Shown: positions 16,821 through 24,446, numbered from the stretch's first letter. The stretch is DNA of 45,107 nt from Candidatus Omnitrophota bacterium (GCA_015233165.1 JADFYF010000004.1:1-45107), one strand, 5' to 3'. Numbers and translations are program-made. The notes: generated by a model not told the origin, from the letters alone.

Positions 16821-18203
16821 TTACCTAACGGCTCTTCTGCCAACACCAACACGCAATGGATTCTGATCCTGAGCCATGTTATTGTTCCACATCATTTGAT
16901 TATTAGCAGCCGCCGCTTGGGCATTCTGAGTTGTTGTCGGTGTATCTATAATCTGATGACAGCTGACGCAGTTCCCTCGAAAGGCATGCGGCATAGTCGC
17001 GGTACTAGAAATAGGCGGCGCATTACTGATAGGCATCTGAGCCGCAATCGGTGAAAATCCTTGCCCATTATTCATATTCGCTTGAGGATATTGAGAGGCT
17101 GGGTATTGACTAGGCGGACTATAACCTTGTGCTCCACCGACGGGAATATATTGTACGGGTGCATAAGGAACATTGGTAACCGCTTGTTGCGCTAAAGCAG
17201 CCTGTTGCTGGGCGATGGCGGCTTGCTGAGCTAATGCCGCTTGTTGATTCATCGCTGCTTGCTGATTCATGGCTGCCTGCTGTTGAGCGGCTGCTTGCTG
17301 GGCCAATGCCGCTTGTTGCTGCGCAACAGCTTGCTGCGCCAATGCCGCCTGTTGCTGCGCAGCGGCCAGCTCCCAGGTAATGTTGCCTTGCTGTTGCTGA
17401 GGCATAACAGCGGCGGCCTGAGTTGGAAGAGGACAAAGGCCTTGTTGTCCATTAAAAGCAATCTGGGTTGTCGGATTCGTTCTTCTTAAAGTATCCGCAT
17501 CAGGTAATCCTAAAGCCACCTGCCCTAAATTCTGAGCAGGCAAGGGACAATAATTTCCACGACCCTGCAACATGGGATAAACTGGTCCCATATACGTCGG
17601 TGCCATACCCCAGGCGGCTCCTTGTGCCTGTGGCGGCATCTGAACAGCCCATCCTGCGGGTTGTGTTTGCACCGGTTGTACTGGAGTTGGATTTGGAATA
17701 GTGTCAGGAGTAGGCGTTGAAGATATCTTGGCTTGACGATAAAGGGTGATCACTTTTTTAGCCTGTCCTGTATAGCCTCCAAAGGTGCGAATACCAAACT
17801 GCATGAGAATGTTATAGCACTGTTGATCAATATTACCGACGATAACAGCCTCTTCTCCCTTACCAGCAATTAAATAAGCAATCTGTGCGTTGGGTTCTAG
17901 ACCACGATAGGGATTCTTGACCGCCTCAACCAGTTTCCCTGACAAAGGATCAACGACTAAGAAATAAACAGCATCCTGTAAGGTAGGAGCTACATTAGCC
18001 CTCAAGCTTGATCCATCAGCAGCAATCACAATTTTTCCGCAGGCTGGATTGCCTTTAGGCGCTTGATTGGCTGGAGAAAAAATGGCATAGAGTCCCGCTA
18101 AAAAGACAAGAACAATGGCACCAAAAATAAAATAGGCATTTAAATCAATATTCTTTAAACGCACGCTGAAATCTTCTGTTGGTCTTGCTTTTTTGATAGC
18201 CAT
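16821..18203 (-). CDS. Chimeric protein: TM anchor, NifX/NifB-like dinitrogenase-cofactor domain, Ala/Gln repeat, single magnetochrome motif
   Basis: CGKIVIAADGSSLRANVAPTLQDAVYFLVVD...QQCYNILMQFGIRTFGGYTGQAKKVITLY; AQQQAAL repeats; MPHAFRGNCVSCH. Confidence 0.85.
   Translation of the reverse strand: MAIKKARPTEDFSVRLKNIDLNAYFIFGAIVLVFLAGLYAIFSPANQAPKGNPACGKIVIAADGSSLRANVAPTLQDAVYFLVVDPLSGKLVEAVKNPYRGLEPNAQIAYLIAGKGEEAVIVGNIDQQCYNILMQFGIRTFGGYTGQAKKVITLYRQAKISSTPTPDTIPNPTPVQPVQTQPAGWAVQMPPQAQGAAWGMAPTYMGPVYPMLQGRGNYCPLPAQNLGQVALGLPDADTLRRTNPTTQIAFNGQQGLCPLPTQAAAVMPQQQQGNITWELAAAQQQAALAQQAVAQQQAALAQQAAAQQQAAMNQQAAMNQQAALAQQAAIAQQQAALAQQAVTNVPYAPVQYIPVGGAQGYSPPSQYPASQYPQANMNNGQGFSPIAAQMPISNAPPISSTATMPHAFRGNCVSCHQIIDTPTTTQNAQAAAANNQMMWNNNMAQDQNPLRVGVGRRAVR
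17179..17371. repeat. Ala/Gln heptad-like coding repeat within the NifX-magnetochrome gene
   Basis: Encodes AAAQQQAALAQQAVAQQQAALAQQAAAQQQAAMNQQAAMNQQAALAQQAAIAQQQAALAQQAV. Confidence 0.85.
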
Positions 18204-18233
18204 AGGATTGTCCTTTAGGTTTTTTGATGCCTT

Positions 18234-18869
18234 TTAAAAAGTCCTGGTATTGTTTGCGTTATTCGTCGTGTTATTTCCACTGAAAATTGGACCGTAAGGA
18301 AAGGCTGGTCCAACAATGGGGGAACCCATCTGCCAGCTTCCTTTATTAGGTCCCATCAAAGGGCCGTATTGATACTCAAAGGGAATCGTTAAATAGGTCA
18401 CCTTCTTATCCCGGTAAATCTCGAGGAGGATTCCATCCATATATTTGACATTATTAGCCACATCGACGAAGCTTGTAATACTGTTGACAGGTTTACGGCC
18501 TATAGAAACAATGACATCCCCTGTCTTAACCCCATACTTCTTGGCGATATCCCGTCCTTCATTGAGAACAAACATACCTTTGACTTTTCGTGACAGCTTA
18601 AAATCTTTACGAAGACTACGATTAACAGGGATAACCTCCATACCGATCCAGGTCATGCTGTCGCCTGGTTCAAAGGCCATGGCGCCCGTCGGTTTAGCTT
18701 CCACCTTTTCCGGCCACATTTCTAAAGAAGACATGATCCAGCAAACAGCGATGACTAAAAAAAGAATCATGCCAATTAATAGGATGGGTTCTTTACGCGC
18801 GAAATTTCCTAGTTTCGAGCCGCTATTGTTAGAATGACTTGTATGGTGGGAATGGTTGTGCGTTTTCAT
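18234..18869 (-). CDS. Membrane-anchored PDZ protein with His-rich N-terminus (MamP/MamE-like)
   Basis: MKTHNHSHHTSHSNN..., TM, WIGMEVIPVNRSLRKDF..., KKYGVKTGDVIVSIGRKPVNSITSFVDV. Confidence 0.8.
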   Translation of the reverse strand: MKTHNHSHHTSHSNNSGSKLGNFARKEPILLIGMILFLVIAVCWIMSSLEMWPEKVEAKPTGAMAFEPGDSMTWIGMEVIPVNRSLRKDFKLSRKVKGMFVLNEGRDIAKKYGVKTGDVIVSIGRKPVNSITSFVDVANNVKYMDGILLEIYRDKKVTYLTIPFEYQYGPLMGPNKGSWQMGSPIVGPAFPYGPIFSGNNTTNNANNTRTF

Positions 18870-20242
18870 TACATGAGCCTCACTAAGAGTTCGTTAATTT
18901 GACCATTTCTTAAGATGTGTATATTCACATTGTCCCCCGCGTGAAAATGAGAAACAACAGCTCTCATATCCTCGGCGGAAGAAATACGAACTCCGGCGAT
19001 ACCGGTAATGATATCCCCTCTTTTAATCCCCGCTAAACTAGCCGGCAACTCGTCCATGACACGATTCACTAAAACCCCATCGCCGGGTTGAATATTGAAT
19101 TGCTTGGCGATCACATCATTGATAGGCATCACTTCAAGACCAAAATGGACAGGGGCGGGCGCATCAGGCACGAAATTCGTTGGAGGTAGTGGTTGCATCA
19201 CTAATCCTCTTTGATCTAAAGGTACCGCAAAATTTTTCTTTAAAGCCTGGGATAGGAAATTCTTGCAATCATTAATAGGAATGGCAAAACCTGTACCGCT
19301 AAAAACCCCCGTCGGAGCATAAATGGCTGTATTGATCCCGATCACCTCTCCTTTTAAATTCACTAAAGGACCACCGGAAGATCCATGGTTAATCGGCGCA
19401 TCCGTCTGGAAAAGGTTCTCGTAGCGTACGTTTTCAATCATAATGGACTTGCGGATACCGCTGATAATTCCACTGGTCACCGTCTGTTCAATGCCAAAAG
19501 GGCTTCCCACAGCGACGACATAATCACCAATCTGAGTAAAACTCGAATCCCCTATCCTCACTTCAGGAAACGGACCATCGGCCCTAACCTTTAGGAGAGC
19601 CAAATCCATCGAAGGCTCGCTGGCAATAATATCTGCACGAAGATCTGTGGTCGTACCTCCCCCGTTCCAAATCGTGACAACAACATCTGTCGCATCCCTA
19701 GTCACATGATAATTCGTCAGCACATATCCACGATCATCCACAAAAATACCAGCGCCTACATTCTCAAAACCTTTGTTGTCGACAAATTTATCAATGGTTC
19801 CTTTAAAGGGGGGCACAAATTGGAAATTATCCGGATTCACATTCTGATTAACAGGTGCTTGAGGCAGACGACTGGCATGAATATCGCAAACGGAAGGCAA
19901 AATCATGTTCACAGCATCTTTTAAGTTATTCTGAAACCGGCTGTCTGTAATATTCGCATTCATTGTTCCCGCCACAAGCTGCATACCGCCGTTAGGTGTT
20001 GCCTTGGTAATAGCAGCGGGTTGAAGATTAGGCTGATACGCCGCCTGCGTCACCGCACCGGGGAATCTGGGTTCACTCATCTTCGGTGGAAGAGGTTTAT
20101 TCAAAGATTCGTGCTCTGCCCCCTTGATAATCTCTTCCTTCTTCATGACAATCCAGAAAACAAACATCACCGTGGTCACAACTAATCCAGCGATCCAGGG
20201 TCCTAGAGGTTTTCTGCAAAATCCTTCGTCTGTGTTTTCCAT
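18869..20242 (-). CDS. mamE: Magnetosome serine protease MamE (HtrA/DegP-type, C-terminal PDZ; no CXXCH)
   Basis: NYHV, MDLALLKV, HGSSGGPL catalytic triad motifs; TM anchor; PDZ LAGIKRGDIITGIAGVRISS. Confidence 0.88.
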   Translation of the reverse strand: MENTDEGFCRKPLGPWIAGLVVTTVMFVFWIVMKKEEIIKGAEHESLNKPLPPKMSEPRFPGAVTQAAYQPNLQPAAITKATPNGGMQLVAGTMNANITDSRFQNNLKDAVNMILPSVCDIHASRLPQAPVNQNVNPDNFQFVPPFKGTIDKFVDNKGFENVGAGIFVDDRGYVLTNYHVTRDATDVVVTIWNGGGTTTDLRADIIASEPSMDLALLKVRADGPFPEVRIGDSSFTQIGDYVVAVGSPFGIEQTVTSGIISGIRKSIMIENVRYENLFQTDAPINHGSSGGPLVNLKGEVIGINTAIYAPTGVFSGTGFAIPINDCKNFLSQALKKNFAVPLDQRGLVMQPLPPTNFVPDAPAPVHFGLEVMPINDVIAKQFNIQPGDGVLVNRVMDELPASLAGIKRGDIITGIAGVRISSAEDMRAVVSHFHAGDNVNIHILRNGQINELLVRLM

Positions 20243-20264
20243 AACTTTCGACCTATTTTTCCTG

Positions 20265-20355
20265 TGTCATCCCCGAATGCTTTAGTCGGGGATCCAGGCC
20301 TGCCGGCAGGCAGGGTTGGCTAAACTTCTAGATTCCCGCCTTCGCGGGAATGACA
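20265..20355. repeat. Intergenic palindromic repeat family 1, copy C, with extra internal CCTGCCGGCAGG palindrome
   Basis: TGTCATCCCCGAATGCTTTAGTCGGGGATCCAGGCCTGCCGGCAGGCAGG...GATTCCCGCCTTCGCGGGAATGACA. Confidence 0.85.
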
Positions 20356-20366
20356 TTAAATCAAAA

Positions 20367-20606
20367 CTAAAATGTTGATACCGGGTTTGGCTCTGTTGCT
20401 CCATTGGCTCCCTGAACATTAACAGCTGTATTAGCCTCAGGAGGAGCCTGAACCGTGACCGCTCTTTTCATATGCGTTTTATGATGCTTAGAACTGCCAC
20501 CCTCTCGAAATTCCCAAAAAATACCAAGTAAAATAACAATACAGACGACGAAGATGATTAAAAAGCCGGCCCAAGGATCAAGACATTTTTCGCTATTTCC
20601 AATCAT
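20367..20606 (-). CDS. 79-aa single-TM hypothetical protein of the MGC
   Basis: DPWAGFLIIFVVCIVILLGIFWEFREGG; between mamE and mamI. Confidence 0.65.
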   Translation of the reverse strand: MIGNSEKCLDPWAGFLIIFVVCIVILLGIFWEFREGGSSKHHKTHMKRAVTVQAPPEANTAVNVQGANGATEPNPVSTF

Positions 20607-20622
20607 AAATCAGCCTCGTTGG

Positions 20623-20796
20623 TTACTTCTTACCTTTATTCAAGTGTTTAAATCCCGTATTCAACGCAATTAACCCGCCGATCAAAAGAAACAGCGGAAT
20701 AGAACCTCGTAAAAAATCACCAAAATTATCCCACCAACCAATAATCCCGAAGACTCCTAAAACTGCAGCGATAATACCGCCAATAATATGTGCCAT
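20623..20796 (-). CDS. mamI: Magnetosome membrane protein MamI
   Basis: 57 aa (MAHIIGGIIAAVLGVFGIIGWWDNFGDFLRGSIPLFLLIGGLIALNTGFKHLNKGKK): two TM segments, WW and FLRG..P pattern typical of MamI; not in ORF track. Confidence 0.85.
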   Translation of the reverse strand: MAHIIGGIIAAVLGVFGIIGWWDNFGDFLRGSIPLFLLIGGLIALNTGFKHLNKGKK

Positions 20797-20801
20797 AGAA
20801 C

Positions 20802-21422
20802 TTATCCTTTCCTTGTTTTTTTAACGTCGCGTTTATAATATTTTTTAGGGGCTGGCGGATTAGACAACTGCCCGATTTTCGCCACCAGTCGTCCGGAATT
20901 ATAAAAAACCTTCTTTAAGATTCCATTGACACTCACTTCATTGTCTTGTGTCTCTGCTTCATTGTCAGTAGCCGCTATCTCTTGCTGACGCTTCATGAAT
21001 TTCTTTTCCTGAGGATGGTGTTTGGCCAAATAATCACAGCTTAAACAATCCCCAGGGCACTCACGCTTTAAAGACCCGTACTGTTCAACCGCTAAGAAAC
21101 ATAAATTCATTTTCTTCTTAAAAACAATGCACTTATTGCAATCATGCGTTCCGCAGGAAGTGATTTCGTTGGACTCCCAACAATTAACAGAAACGGTTTT
21201 AGTCGTTTCTGTAGTAACAGGTTTTAGAGTATTCGTTGATTTGATTTGTTTAAGAGCGGATAAAACAACAGTCTTAGGAATTCTTTGATGTCCCCCAAGA
21301 GTTGAAGCGGATTGAAGCTTACCTTCCTTGATCCAATTGAGAACCGTAAAACGTGTCACATTAAGAAATTTGGAGGCTTGGGCCGTTGTTAAATAATCGT
21401 TGTGTCGGATGAAGTAGGACAT
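20802..21422 (-). CDS. MerR/excisionase-type HTH protein with Cys-rich core and C-terminal FYNSG motif (paralogue 1)
   Basis: YLTTAQASKFLNVTRFTVLNWIKEGKLQSASTLGGHQRIP; CWESNEITSCGTHDCNKC...CFLAVEQYGSLKRECPGDCLSC; start moved to MSYFIRHNDY by paralogue alignment. Confidence 0.85.
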   Translation of the reverse strand: MSYFIRHNDYLTTAQASKFLNVTRFTVLNWIKEGKLQSASTLGGHQRIPKTVVLSALKQIKSTNTLKPVTTETTKTVSVNCWESNEITSCGTHDCNKCIVFKKKMNLCFLAVEQYGSLKRECPGDCLSCDYLAKHHPQEKKFMKRQQEIAATDNEAETQDNEVSVNGILKKVFYNSGRLVAKIGQLSNPPAPKKYYKRDVKKTRKG

Positions 21423-21595
21423 GCTCTTTAAATATTCCCAATTGATTTGTAAGTGAATGAATTCTATCAATGGGTCAAGAAAAAAACAAAAAATATGAAG
21501 CTGCTGTAAGGAAAGTTGAAAATGTTGAATTTATTTTTGAGGATTGTTGAATATGTAAACGAAGAATTACCGACGAGGAATGAAAAAACGCTGCT

Positions 21596-22156
21596 TTAGA
21601 ATTGTTTCTTAATGGAACCTACTAAACGGCCAGAATTGTAAAAAACTTTTTTCAATAAACCCTGAACAGATTTTTTATTTGTTCCATGATTCTGAAATTT
21701 AGCATTTCCTTTAAGCATCATGCGTTGCATCGCTTTTTTTTCTTGAGGATAATGATTAGCTAAATACGAACAATTTAAACAATCATGGGCGCACTCACGT
21801 TTTAATGAACCATACGATCCAATAGCTAAAAAACAACGATTCAACTTCTTCTTAAAAACAAGACACTTATTACAATTATGCGTTCCACAGGACGTAATTT
21901 CTTCAGACTCCCAGCAATTGACAACCGTATCCGTTTTCTTCTGGGGGGGGGCTATTTTGATACGCTTGGTTGTTTGAATCTGCTTTAAAGCCGATAAAAC
22001 AACAGCCCTGGGAATACGTTGATGCCCACCAAAGGTTGAAGCGGATTGTAGCTTACCTTCTTTGATCCAATTTAAAATTGTAAAACGTGTAACATTGAGG
22101 AATTTTGAGGCTTCTGCGGTCGTTAAGTAATCGTTATGTCTAACAAATGCAGGCAT
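21596..22156 (-). CDS. MerR/excisionase-type HTH protein with Cys-rich core and C-terminal FYNSG motif (paralogue 2)
   Basis: Strong co-linear similarity to 20802..21422 along the whole length. Confidence 0.85.
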   Translation of the reverse strand: MPAFVRHNDYLTTAEASKFLNVTRFTILNWIKEGKLQSASTFGGHQRIPRAVVLSALKQIQTTKRIKIAPPQKKTDTVVNCWESEEITSCGTHNCNKCLVFKKKLNRCFLAIGSYGSLKRECAHDCLNCSYLANHYPQEKKAMQRMMLKGNAKFQNHGTNKKSVQGLLKKVFYNSGRLVGSIKKQF

Positions 22157-22243
22157 ACATTCAATACCCTGAAAGGATTAATTAAGTGGGAAAATATTAT
22201 CAGATAAAATAATAAAAACAAGCGAAATAAAATGCCCACATTC

Positions 22244-23206
22244 CTAAACAGAACGAATACAGCAAAAACCTTTAGTTTGATAATAAAAAACCTCACCCTC
22301 CTTCTGTTCAATGACGAACGCTTCAACATTTTTTAAAGAATTAGCCAACTCAATTCCTTTTTGACCACCTAAAACAGATAATGCGGTTGATAATTCATTG
22401 GCTTTTTGGGTCGTTTGGGCAATCACGGTGATACTCACGGCTCCTTTTTGAGGATAACCGCTTCTAGGATCAATAATATGGGAAAATTTTTCCTTCCCGA
22501 TCGTATAAAATTTCTCATAATTGCCAGACGTGGAGACACCCTTATTTTTTAACTTGATAACTCCATAGAGCTTATCTTTATCAAAGGGATCCTGAATCCC
22601 AATAATCCAAGGCTTAGGCCCTTGATCTTCCCCTTTGCAAAAAATCTCCCCACCACCATCCACCAAATAATGTTTAATTTTATATTTATCGAATATTTGA
22701 GCAATGGCATCACAAACAAATCCGGAAGCAGGTGATCCTAAATCCACCTTCATCCCTTTTTTCTTGAAATACACCCGATTAGGCTTCTTAAGTTCTAAAT
22801 TCTGATATCCCACCTTATCCCGAGCCGATCTTAATGACTCTTCATCCGGAAGCTTACCCTGCTGACCTGCTTTTTTCCACAATTCCACCAGTGGATAGGT
22901 TGTAATATCAAAGGCTCCCTTGGTCAATTGGGAATATTCGATCGATTCCTTGATCACATGAAAGACATCTTGATTAACAGCGACCCCCTCAAAGCCATTG
23001 GCATTAAGCTTACTGAGATCTCCCTCCAGGGTTCTGGCATACACATTCATGTGTAATTGAACCTGCCCAACCTTTTCCCAACATTGCTTAATGATGGGGG
23101 AAATATCTATCTTGGAATCGTAAAAACAATGAATCCGAACAGCCGCACCTAGATAAGGGTTTGTCTCATCATATTTAATCAATGCTCGTTTTTTTAAAAA
23201 AAACAT
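22244..23206 (-). CDS. apbE: ApbE-family FAD:protein FMN transferase
   Basis: VDLGSPASGFVCDAIAQIF, HYLVDGGGEIFCKG, FSHIIDPRSGYP. Confidence 0.85.
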   Translation of the reverse strand: MFFLKKRALIKYDETNPYLGAAVRIHCFYDSKIDISPIIKQCWEKVGQVQLHMNVYARTLEGDLSKLNANGFEGVAVNQDVFHVIKESIEYSQLTKGAFDITTYPLVELWKKAGQQGKLPDEESLRSARDKVGYQNLELKKPNRVYFKKKGMKVDLGSPASGFVCDAIAQIFDKYKIKHYLVDGGGEIFCKGEDQGPKPWIIGIQDPFDKDKLYGVIKLKNKGVSTSGNYEKFYTIGKEKFSHIIDPRSGYPQKGAVSITVIAQTTQKANELSTALSVLGGQKGIELANSLKNVEAFVIEQKEGEVFYYQTKGFCCIRSV

Positions 23207-23250
23207 GGGTCAATTCCTACACAAACATAGAAATGTTGAAAATGTGATCT

Positions 23251-24030
23251 CTAAAACCTTAAATATTTACGGCAAAGGGCTGTTAAGAACAGTGGCAAGA
23301 TAAAAACACCTGCAAATGCCTCTAAAATAGCAGCCCCATGATTAAGTCCAATCGGTTTAATATCCCAGTAACCAATATGCATAATGGTCACAAGACTAAA
23401 ATACAGTGATTCCAGCAAATGAGGTTTATGGATATCTTGACCAGCAATAAATTGACCTTGCGTATAAATGAGAGCGAATAAAAAGACTAAAAAGCATCCA
23501 AATCCGACCGTTCGCATAGGACGTTCGCCATGCCCCCATAATAGAGAAGAAAAAAACAAAGATAACCATAGAATAATAGATTTAATAACATCCTTGTAAT
23601 CAATTCTAAGCAGAATTGAGATATTGTTAGAGAAATTCTTTTTATTAAATAAATTCGATACCAAGGATTTTCGATAACACTCTTTAGAAAGGAAAAAACA
23701 TTCTGAAAAGCCTACAAACTCCAAATCCCGTTCATAACAAATCCCTGCGTGCTTATAAAGCATGCTGGCATATTCAAAATCCCCTGAAATTTCAGCCTCC
23801 TTGGCCGCCTTAGAGTAATAGCTAGACGCATAATAAAAAAGCGATTGAGCTCCGGCCTTGGCTTCATAACAACCAGCCGCTGAAGCAAAACAGACCGCGG
23901 CTTGCTGATGCTGTCCAATGTCTTGATAAGAGCCTCCCGCTTCAGAGAATAACTTTAACGCCTTCTCATAATCTTTCTTTTCTAAAGAAAGCTGCGCCTC
24001 TTGTTCAATCCGCTTGATATTGTCAGTCAT
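23251..24030 (-). CDS. TPR-like N-terminus plus two-TM ion-channel domain with atypical filter
   Basis: SLEKKDYEKALKLFSEAGGSYQDIGQHQQAAVCF...; SLYFSLVTIMHIGYWDIKPIG pore-like segment flanked by TM helices. Confidence 0.75.
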   Translation of the reverse strand: MTDNIKRIEQEAQLSLEKKDYEKALKLFSEAGGSYQDIGQHQQAAVCFASAAGCYEAKAGAQSLFYYASSYYSKAAKEAEISGDFEYASMLYKHAGICYERDLEFVGFSECFFLSKECYRKSLVSNLFNKKNFSNNISILLRIDYKDVIKSIILWLSLFFSSLLWGHGERPMRTVGFGCFLVFLFALIYTQGQFIAGQDIHKPHLLESLYFSLVTIMHIGYWDIKPIGLNHGAAILEAFAGVFILPLFLTALCRKYLRF

Positions 24031-24045
24031 TGTTCTCCTGAACTT

Positions 24046-24438
24046 CTATGATGTATTTTTCTGAATACCTGATGAATACCAATAAACAACCTTCCCCTTT
24101 TCAAGAACAAAATAGACCTTAGGAACATCAAAATAGCGTGTCTGGTAGCGGTAAAGCCAACGTTCCTTGTCTTGACCATTCTCTCTATAAGAATCCACAA
24201 GAACAGGTTGACCAAACTCAGAAATAAGATCCTTCCCATTAGGGTATATTTTGACAAAATCTTCCCCTAAAGAAACCTTCTTCAACAGAAGGTCGATCTT
24301 CTGATCATACCTTTCAACAAAACGTGCCTGCGTATCCTTATCATCAGAATAGGCCTTAATAGCCAGGGCCTGATGCAAATTACCAACGGGAGCACAGGAA
24401 GACAAAACCAACATCAATAGAAGAAGAAAAGCCTGCAT
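24046..24438 (-). CDS. Lipoprotein, possibly SmpA/OmlA-like
   Basis: Lipobox LVLSSC; YRENGQDKERWLYRYQTRYFDVPKVYFVLEKGKVV. Confidence 0.6.
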   Translation of the reverse strand: MQAFLLLLMLVLSSCAPVGNLHQALAIKAYSDDKDTQARFVERYDQKIDLLLKKVSLGEDFVKIYPNGKDLISEFGQPVLVDSYRENGQDKERWLYRYQTRYFDVPKVYFVLEKGKVVYWYSSGIQKNTS

Positions 24439-24446
24439 AGCGCTTA

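Noticed and set aside
17119-17489. Overlapping ORFs in other frames (17119..17436 -, 17241..17489 +, 17267..17461 -)
   Set aside because: Low-complexity shadows of the Ala/Gln repeat in the NifX-magnetochrome gene.
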